Below are positions 1 to 6,045 of a DNA stretch of 7,224 nucleotides, piece after piece. The position numbers were made by a program, and so were the translations under genes. The notes under the pieces were generated by a model that worked only from the letters and a program-made list of their open reading frames with translations, was not told the DNA's origin and ran no database searches. The stretch is from Acidobacteriota bacterium (GTDB taxonomy: Bacteria; Acidobacteriota; Polarisedimenticolia; QHYA01), in NCBI GenBank assembly GCA_003223995.1, contig QHYA01000099.1:1-7224 (forward strand), read 5' to 3'. Position 1 is the first letter of the stretch. Every line of letters starts with the position of its first letter.

Positions 1-234
1 TTCGAGAAGGCTGGGGCGAAGGTGATCGAGCCTTCCTGCGGGGCCTGCATCAACGCCGGGCCCGGCGTCTCGACCCGGACGGACCAGGTGACCATCTCCG
101 CCATCAACCGAAACTTCCCCGGCCGCTCAGGCCCAGGCCAGATGTATCTGGCCAGCCCTCTGACCGTGGCCGCCTCCGCCCTCGCGGGGCACATCTGCGA
201 CTACCAGCCTTCCGTGCCCGCTCAGGTCGGCTGA
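1..234 (+). CDS. leuC: 3-isopropylmalate dehydratase large subunit / aconitase family, C-terminal part (partial)
   Basis: This is the 3' end of a gene whose start lies outside the window; the frame is open from base 1 to the TGA ending at 234, giving 77 residues. The CGAC motif (fragment residues 13-16) fits the CxxC pair that supplies two of the three cysteine ligands of the [4Fe-4S] cluster. NRNFPGR and the later YLASPLTVAASALAG segment are classic C-terminal signatures of LeuC and homoaconitase-like dehydratases. By family, the enzyme isomerises 2-isopropylmalate to 3-isopropylmalate in the cytoplasm, with a small subunit (LeuD). It could instead be a homoaconitase or another aconitase-type hydro-lyase, since substrate residues are not visible here. 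A leuB-type dehydrogenase lies at 4122..5207 on the other strand, which supports a leucine-pathway reading but not strongly. It converges on the selenoprotein gene. Confidence 0.85.
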   Translation, partial: FEKAGAKVIEPSCGACINAGPGVSTRTDQVTISAINRNFPGRSGPGQMYLASPLTVAASALAGHICDYQPSVPAQVG

Positions 235-310
235 CCTTCCGGCGACGACGGGCTCCGGCATCCATTCGGGATCATTTCGACAATCCATCGACCGAGCAGG
301 CCTCTCGGTA

Positions 311-340
311 TAAAAACGCGCGGCCCGAAGGCCGCGCGTT
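311..340 (-). terminator. Intrinsic terminator of the DsbA-like gene (UUCG tetraloop)
   Basis: A perfect 11-bp inverted repeat pairs 315-325 with 330-340 around a 4-base loop. Read on the minus strand the loop is TTCG, the very stable UUCG tetraloop, and the stem is followed directly by a run of five T (316-312 region). It lies 27 bases beyond the stop of the DsbA-like gene. The T-run exists only on the minus side, so it should stop leftward transcription best. The hairpin may still weakly affect rightward transcripts from the leuC-like gene, for which no separate terminator was seen in 235-366. Confidence 0.9.
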
Positions 341-366
341 CCAGGTGACGGCCGCGTGGCGGAAAA

Positions 367-1656
367 TTACGGCTTGTCGCCTTTCGGGTCGCCCTTCTTA
401 TCGTCTTTCTTGTCGCCCTTGTCGGCGACCTCCGGCTTCGCCTTCGGATCGCCAGCCTTGAGACCCGGGGGAGGTGTGGCGGGAGCCGGTGCCGCGGCAG
501 TTGGCGCGGGCGCGGGAGGAGGCGGCGGTATCGGCACCCCCGCCCGCTCCAGCTCCTCGTTGATCACCTGGACGAAGCCGTCCAACGGCTGGGCCCCCAC
601 GAAAGGACGGCCGTTGATGAAGAACGAGGGGGTCGAGCTGACGCCGTACTTGGAGGCGTCGTCCATGTCCTTCTGGATGTCCTTCTGATACTTGTCGGAG
701 TCGAGGCACTGGTTGAACTGATCGGCCTTCAGCCCGAGGTCCACGGCGTGCTGTTTGAGGTCCGCGACGGAGAGCTTGCCCTGGTTGGAGAAGAGCTTCT
801 CGTTCATCTCCCAGAACTTCCCCTGCTCCTTGGCGCACTGGCTGGCCTGGGATGCTTTCGCGGCAAACTGGTGCATCTGGAGGGGAAACTCCCTGTAGGC
901 GATCCGGACCTTATCCCCGTAGCGCTGCTCGATCTGCTTGAGGGTCGGACCGACCCTCGAGCAGAACGGTCACTGATAGTCGGAAAACTCGACGATCGTG
1001 ACCGGGGCGTCTTTCGGCCCCTTGACCGCCGCGCTTCCGACATCCACCGTAATCCTTGGAGGCTCGAGCAGGACCTTGACCTGCGCCTTGGCCCGCAGCT
1101 CGCTGAGAAACTCCGTGCGGCGCTGGTTGATGCGCTGCTGCTTGAGGCTCGGCTCGATCATCGTCTTCATGACGTCGGCCTCGGGCTTGTCCCCGAAGCG
1201 GGCCTTGTTGGCCTCGTAGACGGTCTTCTTCTCTTCGTCCGTGACAGCCGGCGCCTTCGCCTCGATCTCGGCCTTGTTCAACTCATCGACGCTGATCCCC
1301 CTCGCAGCCGCCTCTTTCTCGATGAGCTTCTTGGTGATGAGGTCCTCCAGCACCCGCCTCTTGATATCGTATTCCTGGCTCTTCAACCTCTGGAGCTGGT
1401 TTGCGGCCTGCTCTGTCAGCTCGGTGTCGGTGATCGGGGTGTCGCCGATCATGGCCACCGCCCCGGAGGGAGCGGGAGCCCCGGCCTTCCCGGGAGCTGC
1501 GGCCTGGGGCGCCGCCTGGGCTGGGGCCTGAGCCGCGGGCTGGGTCTCGGGCTCGGAATTCTTCTTCTTGGCCAAGCTCGCGGTCGGAAGCGCCAGAAGG
1601 CTGGCCGCTACGATCGCGAGCAAGGCAGGGCCTGCCTTTTCACGGAATCCTCTCAT
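367..1656 (-). CDS. Exported SurA-N/DsbA-like thiol oxidoreductase, probable selenoprotein (Sec at residue 229, UPFC active site)
   Basis: Seen: an ATG at 1656 with an AAGGA ribosome site six bases upstream opens a frame that meets TGA at 972-970 and continues in the same frame to 367, for 429 residues if TGA is read. Residues 1-29 are a signal peptide ending near ASLA. About 35-65 is an Ala/Pro/Gln linker. About 67-205 resembles the SurA N-terminal chaperone region. About 215-372 is a DsbA-like thioredoxin fold. Its active site follows VEFSDYQ as TGA-P-F-C (residues 229-232), and a likely cis-Pro in STPSFF is near 343. The tail is proline-rich from 374, then Lys/Asp/Gly-rich from 400. Known: this family normally has CPFC here and handles disulfides in the periplasm. 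Inferred: TGA encodes selenocysteine, supported by conserved coding on both sides and the hairpin just downstream. The alternative is a nonsense mutation or sequencing error. Confidence 0.88.
933..965 (-). promoter_or_regulatory. Candidate bacterial SECIS hairpin
   Basis: On the minus strand, four nucleotides after the UGA, bases 965-960 (UCUGCU) pair with 938-933 (AGCAGA). After one C-A mismatch (959/939), 958-952 (GAGGGUC) pairs with 946-940 (GACCCUC). The apical loop is GGUCC (951-947), or a GUC triloop if one more G-C pair forms. The loop begins 19 nt after the UGA. Bacterial SECIS elements sit within the coding region just after UGA, with guanines at the start of a small apical loop about this far downstream; the E. 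coli fdhF loop also contains GGUC. A bulged U as in fdhF is not obvious, so SelB recognition is inferred from position and shape. Confidence 0.8.
970..972 (-). other. In-frame UGA, predicted selenocysteine codon
   Basis: The TGA is codon 229 of the 1656..367 frame. It replaces the first active-site cysteine of the expected CPFC, and the second cysteine (232) is a normal TGC. The 31 codons between the TGA and the next ATG (876) encode ordinary DsbA-family sequence, including PTLKQ and YREFPL, so translation evidently continues through the TGA rather than restarting. A Cys TGC or TGT codon differs from TGA by a single base, so a sequencing error cannot be excluded from this window alone. Confidence 0.85.
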
Positions 1657-1830
1657 CTTTTGTCCTTTCCTGGTTGCTGCAACTCTGACATGCGGTTGGG
1701 GAGTTTACATTCCCCATCGCCCTCATGCAAGCCCTCTGTCGAAACGCCCTCGAACGCCCAACTCGCCCAACTCCAAGACGGCGGACCACGCAGGCACCAA
1801 CGAGGCCCGTCGCGCCGCAGACGATAGCAC
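1657..1830 (-). promoter_or_regulatory. Upstream region of the selenoprotein gene with possible promoter, palindrome and tandem repeat
   Basis: This 174-base gap contains no gene. On the minus strand a TTGCAT (1730-1725) is followed after 17 bases by TAAACT (1707-1702), a weak sigma-70-like pair about 45 bases before the ATG. A 6-bp inverted repeat (TGGGGA at 1716-1711, TCCCCA at 1702-1697, 8-base loop) overlaps the possible -10 and could be an operator. Further upstream a perfect tandem 9-bp repeat (plus-strand GCCCAACTC at 1756-1764 and 1765-1773) is present. The matches to consensus are poor, so the promoter is only a suggestion. No clear terminator for the upstream beta-barrel gene was found. 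Confidence 0.3.
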
Positions 1831-3216
1831 TCACAGCGTGATGCTGAGGAAGACCCGGAGCCGGTCGTTGGCCCCCCACGTTCCGTAGAGGGTCTGGGGA
1901 GGCCCGGACATCAGATCCAGCTCCCCCCCTGCGCGCAGCCAGTCCTTCAGCGGCCAGGAGCCGGAGAGGCGAACGAGCCGGTCACCCCGATCCAACCCCA
2001 CCATCGCTTCGACGCTCGCCTGCCATTCCGTCGGTGCGTTGCGCCCGGCGCGGAAGAATCCTGCAGGCAGGAAGACCTGGTCGATGGCACTGGAGGTTCC
2101 GGGGGCCGTGCGGCCCGTCCGCCGAAACTCGTCCACTTCCTTCTGCACGTCGGAGAAGAGATTGGCCTTCAGCTCAGCGCCGAGGACGTCCGCGCCGCCA
2201 AGAATGACGCTCCAGTCCTTCCATGTCCATTCCATCTCCAGGTCGTAGAGCAGGTAGCCGTTGTCCAGCCGCTGCGGGAAATGAAAGTATCCCGCCTCCC
2301 CGCGGAAAGCCCATCGCCCCGCGATCGCCTGGAAATCCCCCCCGGCGACGTCCAGCCGGGGGAAGCGCCTCGTCAACAGGATCGGCTGGAATCCCGCAAC
2401 GAACTGCGGCGTGCCTGGACGCGCCGACACGTGGGGAGCGTCGTCGAAACCCCGATAGTACGAGAGGGTCCACTCCACACGCTGGCCTCGGTAGCCGCCC
2501 CGGACGGCCCCCTGGACGTTTGTCAGCCGCGTGAACGGGAACTTCGCCTCGTCCCAGGAGAAGCGCAGCTGAAGGCGCGGAGGGCCGAGGGAGTTGTTGG
2601 GATCCCTCGGGTTGTATCGAGGGTTGACGATGGACTGGCGGGTCGTCTCGAACCAACGATCTCCCAGCAGGGGAAGCCGCGAGGGAGCGTAGCGGGCGAC
2701 CCCGGCCAGTTCCGCCATCCATCGCCCCTTCTCGTAGTTGCCCCTCAGCGCCCACGGCGACAGCCTCTGCTCGTCGAGCGGGTCGGTCCAGTCGCGGGGG
2801 GTCAAGTTGTCGGTCGGACGGACAACGTCCGTGCGGCCCCACACAAGCCTCTGCCGGCCGACCTCCAGATCGAGCGCTCCGAGGTCGAGCTTCAAGGACA
2901 ATTCTTCGAAACGCAGCGGCGATCGGACCAGATCACGGTCCTCCTCGTCGTAGAGGTGGGTATGAGAGATGCTCCCGTGCGTGTCCTCCTCCAGGATGGC
3001 GCGGACGGAGAAGATCACTCGGTGGGAGGCGGACGTCGAGAAGCGAGAAGCGAAGGTCCACCAGCCCTGCTGAGCCGCTTCACCCCGCGCCTCGGACCTG
3101 TCGGGGTTGTAGAAATCCCCCTGCATGTCCAGCACGACGCTCCCCTCCCCGGCCCGCGTGAGAGGAGCGGGGAGGAAGGAGGCCAGCGCCAGCAGCGAAA
3201 CGGCCAGCGATCTCAT
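1831..3216 (-). CDS. Outer-membrane beta-barrel protein, DUF1302-like (hypothetical)
   Basis: The protein has 461 residues from the ATG at 3216. This start is chosen because it opens a clear signal peptide (MRSLAVSLLALAS, cleavage near LTRA at 22). The open frame extends further upstream, but only as antisense-style sequence inside the LolA-like gene. Many alternating aromatic/polar strands and a strand-like C-terminus (RVFLSITL) suggest an outer-membrane barrel. The region at 118-143, with GRQRLVWGRTD then PTDNLTPRDW, resembles the GRQ-WGK/PTD-LNPRD pattern of DUF1302-type barrels found beside LolA-like and RND/MMPL genes. The protein lies 26 bases after the LolA-like gene, so co-transcription is likely. 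No clear ribosome site precedes the ATG. Its cargo is unknown. The final residue is Leu rather than the usual Phe, a mild departure from typical BAM signals. Confidence 0.7.
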   Translation of the reverse strand: MRSLAVSLLALASFLPAPLTRAGEGSVVLDMQGDFYNPDRSEARGEAAQQGWWTFASRFSTSASHRVIFSVRAILEEDTHGSISHTHLYDEEDRDLVRSPLRFEELSLKLDLGALDLEVGRQRLVWGRTDVVRPTDNLTPRDWTDPLDEQRLSPWALRGNYEKGRWMAELAGVARYAPSRLPLLGDRWFETTRQSIVNPRYNPRDPNNSLGPPRLQLRFSWDEAKFPFTRLTNVQGAVRGGYRGQRVEWTLSYYRGFDDAPHVSARPGTPQFVAGFQPILLTRRFPRLDVAGGDFQAIAGRWAFRGEAGYFHFPQRLDNGYLLYDLEMEWTWKDWSVILGGADVLGAELKANLFSDVQKEVDEFRRTGRTAPGTSSAIDQVFLPAGFFRAGRNAPTEWQASVEAMVGLDRGDRLVRLSGSWPLKDWLRAGGELDLMSGPPQTLYGTWGANDRLRVFLSITL

Positions 3217-3242
3217 GGCGGGACGCTGCACCCGGCCGCCAA

Positions 3243-4085
3243 CTATGGCGGCGACTCGTGGAGGATACGCAGCGCCTGCAAGGTGAACATGCCAGGCTCC
3301 ACCCGGGTGTGGTAGCGGACGTTTCTCAGCTCGAGCGTCGTCTTCCCTTCCCGCTTCGCGTCGGTCACTTCCCATCGCTGCGCCGTCGGAATCCCCTCGA
3401 TCGGCGCCAGGGCGGAGCCGCGGAACGTCCGGCGGAGCTCCCCTGCGACGAACCCCTCGATGAGCGCCGTCGTGAACAGGTCCTCTCGGACCCGGAAGAC
3501 CAGCCGGGAGTACTGCGACTCCTTGCCGGGCTTCGGCCTCGCCTCGATCCGCCAGCACGGGGCCTCGTCGAGCGGCTCCTCGCCGAGGAGGGAGTATTCG
3601 TAGTCGTCGAGGACCCGCTCTTCCATGTCTTCATAAGTGAAGTGGGTCCCGAGGAACCGTGTGGGCTTTTCCTGTGGAGCGACGCGCCGGTCGCGGTCGA
3701 TGGCGGGGGTGTAGAACCACTGCTCGTCAGGCCGGCCGGGGTGGGAGACGGTCAGCAGGCTCACCCCTTTCACTTCAGCCGGCTCGAGGAACTGGATCAG
3801 ACCGCGCGACTCCCCGCCCCAGCCCGCCCGCCAGCTCCGCCACGCTTTCTTCCGGACCTTCCCTTTTTCCTCGACCGTGACGAGCCCTTCCGAATACTGG
3901 AAGTCCGACCGGTGGCGTCGATCAACCTCTTCCATGATCTGGCGCGCGGTCTTCGGCGCCGTTGTGGATCCCGCGGGAACCGATGATGCCGCGTTCCCCA
4001 ACGCCACACCCGCAGCCGTCAGCGCGGTGACGACCCGCTGCTTGCGGAAGTCCAGCCAGGAGACCCCGGGCAGGAGGAAGAACAT
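3243..4085 (-). CDS. LolA-like outer membrane lipoprotein-sorting protein
   Basis: The 280-residue protein has a hydrophobic N-terminus: a Lys/Arg pair near 15-17, then a segment to about 33, which suggests a signal peptide with a long n-region. The mature part matches the LolA-like family (PF17131 type). It has an early TARQIMEEVDRR helix, strands with RSWRAGW, LLTVSHP near 111-117, QWFYTPAIDRDRRVAP near 122-136 and FLGTHFTYEDME at 144-155. Family members are periplasmic, share the LolA fold of an open beta-sheet holding a lipid, and usually occur with an outer-membrane barrel and an RND/MMPL exporter. The next gene is the expected barrel, but the exporter is not in this window. Role: probably lipid or hydrophobic-molecule handling, inferred from family. 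The start lacks a good ribosome site, so a different N-terminus is possible. It follows leuB by 36 bases. Confidence 0.8.
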   Translation of the reverse strand: MFFLLPGVSWLDFRKQRVVTALTAAGVALGNAASSVPAGSTTAPKTARQIMEEVDRRHRSDFQYSEGLVTVEEKGKVRKKAWRSWRAGWGGESRGLIQFLEPAEVKGVSLLTVSHPGRPDEQWFYTPAIDRDRRVAPQEKPTRFLGTHFTYEDMEERVLDDYEYSLLGEEPLDEAPCWRIEARPKPGKESQYSRLVFRVREDLFTTALIEGFVAGELRRTFRGSALAPIEGIPTAQRWEVTDAKREGKTTLELRNVRYHTRVEPGMFTLQALRILHESPP

Positions 4086-4121
4086 GCGGGAACTCTAAGC
4101 CCCAGCACCGCTCGGGAGGAG

Positions 4122-5207
4122 TCAGGCGAGGCTGCGGACCAGCGCCGCGACGGCATCCCCGGTGGCGCGGGTCCCCAGCTCCCCCCCGACGTCCCGGGTG
4201 CACCGGCCAGACTCCACCGCCTCGATCGCCGCTCGCTCGATAAGGGATGCGGTCTCAGGCTGTCCGAGATGCTCGAGCATCATCTGGACGGTCAGGATCG
4301 CGCCGAGAGGGTTGGCCACATCCTGGCCGGCGTACTTCGGTGCAGAGCCGTGAACCGGCTCGAACATTGACACTCCCTGGGGGTTGATGTTGCCGGATGC
4401 GGCCATCCCGAGACCTCCCTGCAACTGCGCTCCGAGGTCCGTCAGGATGTCGCCGAACATGTTGCAGGTGACGATGACGTCGAACTGAGATGGGTCTTTC
4501 ACCATCTGCATGGCCAGAGCGTCCACGTACAGGTGGTTCGCCTCGATGCCCTGATTCTCCGCCGCCACTTCCCAGAATACCCGTTGCCAGAGGTCGTGTC
4601 CGAAGCGCAGGACGTTGCTCTTGTCCGACATCGTGACCTTTGGCTTCTGCCCGCTCTTTCGCCGACAGTGCCGCGACGCGTAGCCAAAGGCATGCCGGAC
4701 GATCCTTTCCACCCCCTTGCGGGTGTTGACGTCCTCCTGGATGGCGATCTCGTCGGTGGTTCCCTTCTTGAAGTTCCCTCCCATCCCCACGTAAAGGCCC
4801 TCCGTGTTCTCCCGGAAGATCACGAAGTCGATCTCCTCGCGTCGCCGCTCCTTGAGAGGGCACAGCCGGCTGGACAGGCAGCGCACGGGTCTCTCGTTCG
4901 CATACAGGTCCAGATGGAAGCGGGTGCCGAGCAGGATGTCCGCGGCGTGCTTCATGTCCGGCACCCTGGGATCGCCAAAGGCGCCCATCAGGATCGCGTC
5001 GAATCCGCGGAATTCCTCCAGGGCGCCCGGGGGAAGCGTCTCGCCGGTGCGCAGGTACCTTTCGGCGCCAAAGTCGTAACAGCGCAGCTCCGGCTCCAGT
5101 CCATGGGCCTCGGCCGCCGCCGCGAGGACCTTGAGCGCCTCGTTCGTGACCTCGACGCCGATGCCGTCTCCGGGGACGACGGCAATCCTCGGCTTCCGGC
5201 CCTTCAA
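4122..5207 (-). CDS. leuB: 3-isopropylmalate / isocitrate dehydrogenase family protein
   Basis: The 361-residue length is typical for LeuB. The start is TTG at 5207, preceded by a GGGGGAG site. It overlaps the stop of the VanZ-glutaredoxin gene as TTGA. It carries PGDGIG (12-17), substrate-binding Arg 96, 106 and 132, Tyr139 in FRENTEGLYVG, Lys196 in SDKSNVL, and the Mg-binding Asp229, Asp253 and Asp257 in FGDILTDLGAQLQGGLG, so it should be active. The family oxidatively decarboxylates beta-substituted D-malates in the cytoplasm; leucine biosynthesis is the first guess. The cofactor loop reads GSAPKYAGQDVANP (287-300). Lys-Tyr here matches the NADP-specific E. coli isocitrate dehydrogenase rather than the Asp-Ile of NAD-using LeuB. 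Homoisocitrate, isocitrate or tartrate dehydrogenase remain possible. Confidence 0.85.
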   Translation of the reverse strand: MKGRKPRIAVVPGDGIGVEVTNEALKVLAAAAEAHGLEPELRCYDFGAERYLRTGETLPPGALEEFRGFDAILMGAFGDPRVPDMKHAADILLGTRFHLDLYANERPVRCLSSRLCPLKERRREEIDFVIFRENTEGLYVGMGGNFKKGTTDEIAIQEDVNTRKGVERIVRHAFGYASRHCRRKSGQKPKVTMSDKSNVLRFGHDLWQRVFWEVAAENQGIEANHLYVDALAMQMVKDPSQFDVIVTCNMFGDILTDLGAQLQGGLGMAASGNINPQGVSMFEPVHGSAPKYAGQDVANPLGAILTVQMMLEHLGQPETASLIERAAIEAVESGRCTRDVGGELGTRATGDAVAALVRSLA

Positions 5208-5740
5208 GCCGTTCTCCCCCGCCGGGCCGCGTCCAGCCGCCGGCGCAGGCGCCGGGGATCCACTCGGTACTTGAAGGCCTTTCGCCCCTGAAGGAAGACC
5301 ACAGGCACCTGCTCGCCGAACCGCTCGGCCAGGCCGGGCTCCGCATCGACATCCAGGACCTCGAGCTCGAAGGGGTGCCTGTGCCGTTCCTCCTCGAGCA
5401 ACCGCCTTGCCTCGTGACAGAGGTGGCAGCCCTCGCGCGTGTAGAGCGTGACCTTCGGCGGGAAGCCGCTTGGGGAGGAAGACGGCCCGGACCTTTTCGA
5501 AACCAGCCGCGTCCCACCGAACACCAGCGCGGCGGCCAGTGCCGCGCCAGCCAGGTCCGAAAGGACATCCTTGACCTCCGAGGTTCGTCCGGGGACGAAG
5601 CTCTGATGGATCTCGTCAGAGACGCCGTAGAACGTCGACGCGAGGACCGCGAGCAGCGCGGAGCGCAGCGGAAGAGGCCGCAGCAGCCCGCCTCCCATGG
5701 CACGGCAGGCCAGCGCGGTCAGAACTCCGTAGCCGCCCAT
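5204..5740 (-). CDS. VanZ-like membrane domain fused to a glutaredoxin-like domain
   Basis: From the first ATG the frame gives 178 residues. About 1-85 is VanZ-like: HMGGYG around the start, membrane segments, and DEIHQSFVPGRTSEVKDVLS, the family's D-E-x-H-Q/PGR/DVL signature, then an Ala/Leu-rich helix. A Ser/Pro linker leads to a glutaredoxin-like (DUF836-type) domain near 95-170, beginning VTLYTREGCHLC with a CxxC site (Cys-His-Leu-Cys) and VPVVFLQG near the expected cis-Pro. There is no internal start or stop, so this is a true fusion as sequenced. VanZ domains are named after a teicoplanin-resistance protein, and their biochemical role is uncertain. The redox domain should face the cytoplasm if the last helix leads inward (inference). 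The ATG start truncates the first VanZ helix; see 5741..5857. The stop overlaps leuB. Confidence 0.72.
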   Translation of the reverse strand: MGGYGVLTALACRAMGGGLLRPLPLRSALLAVLASTFYGVSDEIHQSFVPGRTSEVKDVLSDLAGAALAAALVFGGTRLVSKRSGPSSSPSGFPPKVTLYTREGCHLCHEARRLLEEERHRHPFELEVLDVDAEPGLAERFGEQVPVVFLQGRKAFKYRVDPRRLRRRLDAARRGRTA

Positions 5741-5857
5741 GTGCAGGACAACGTCCGGCCCGGGCGGCCGCAGCGAGGGTCTCGAAGTGGAGGAGAGAAA
5801 AAAGATGCAGGCGGCCCAGAGAACCGGAGGCAGCTAGAGCTGTAGCGCCTTCAGAAT
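5741..5857 (-). pseudogene. In-frame N-terminal part of the VanZ gene interrupted by an amber codon
   Basis: Upstream of the ATG at 5740 the same frame encodes LPPVLWAACIFFLSS and then VVLH, a typical first helix of VanZ proteins, back to a TAG at 5836-5834. VanZ homologues very often have W-L-P-P-L-L-W here, so TAG sits where TGG is expected. Upstream of the TAG, a strong GGAGGT (5871-5866) lies eight bases before ATT (5857-5855) and CTG (5854-5852) in this frame. Translation may therefore begin at the rare CTG at 5833, with the ATG at 5740 giving a truncated protein, or the gene may carry a recent nonsense change or sequencing error. The 31 codons between TAG and ATG look genuinely coding. 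Confidence 0.5.
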
Positions 5858-5871
5858 CCGCTCCCACCTCC

Positions 5872-6045
5872 CTACCGGGGAAACGGGTACATCACCCAGG
5901 CGAGGGCGAGGGTCAAGGCGATCATGCAGGCTGCCATGGCCAGCCCGAACCGCAGCCTCGCCTTCCGTTCGTTGCGCGACAGGAAGGCGAAGAAGGTCGA
6001 GACGAGCCCGCTGAAGGTCACCATGTGCAGGAAATGGCTTTGCAT
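5872..6045 (-). CDS. Small membrane protein, 57 residues (hypothetical)
   Basis: ATG at 6045 overlaps the TAA of the preceding gene as TAATG, a typical translational-coupling junction. The protein begins MQSHFLHMVTFSG and ends WVMYPFPR. It has two probable membrane helices, about 6-22 (VTFSGLVSTFFAFL) and 33-54 (FGLAMAACMIALTLALAW), separated by a basic loop with RNERKARLR. The gene ends at TAG 5874-5872, immediately followed by the GGAGGT that precedes the VanZ frame. Function is unknown. The frame, coupling and hydrophobic pattern favour a real gene, and it is short enough to be missed by length-filtered callers. Confidence 0.7.
   Translation of the reverse strand: MQSHFLHMVTFSGLVSTFFAFLSRNERKARLRFGLAMAACMIALTLALAWVMYPFPR

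Noticed and set aside
367..876. Separate gene starting at ATG 876
   Set aside because: It would lack the active site and the first strands of the thioredoxin fold; the frame before it is conserved coding sequence linked to the 5' part.
748..1827. Long plus-strand frame of 359 codons opposite the DsbA-like gene
   Set aside because: Leu/Arg/Gly-rich antisense shadow with no domain pattern; it runs opposite a well-supported gene and exists because of high GC.
2281..3315. Plus-strand frame of 344 codons opposite the beta-barrel gene
   Set aside because: Arg/Pro/Gly-rich composition and no ribosome site or family motif; shadow of the minus-strand barrel gene.
3217..3558. Upstream extension of the beta-barrel frame by 114 codons
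   Set aside because: It overlaps the LolA-like gene, is Arg/Gly/Pro-rich, and would bury the clear signal peptide that starts at 3216.
5834..5836. TAG read as pyrrolysine or as general amber recoding
   Set aside because: Nothing suggests pyrrolysine use; the position expects Trp, and TAG serves as the normal stop of the 57-residue gene.
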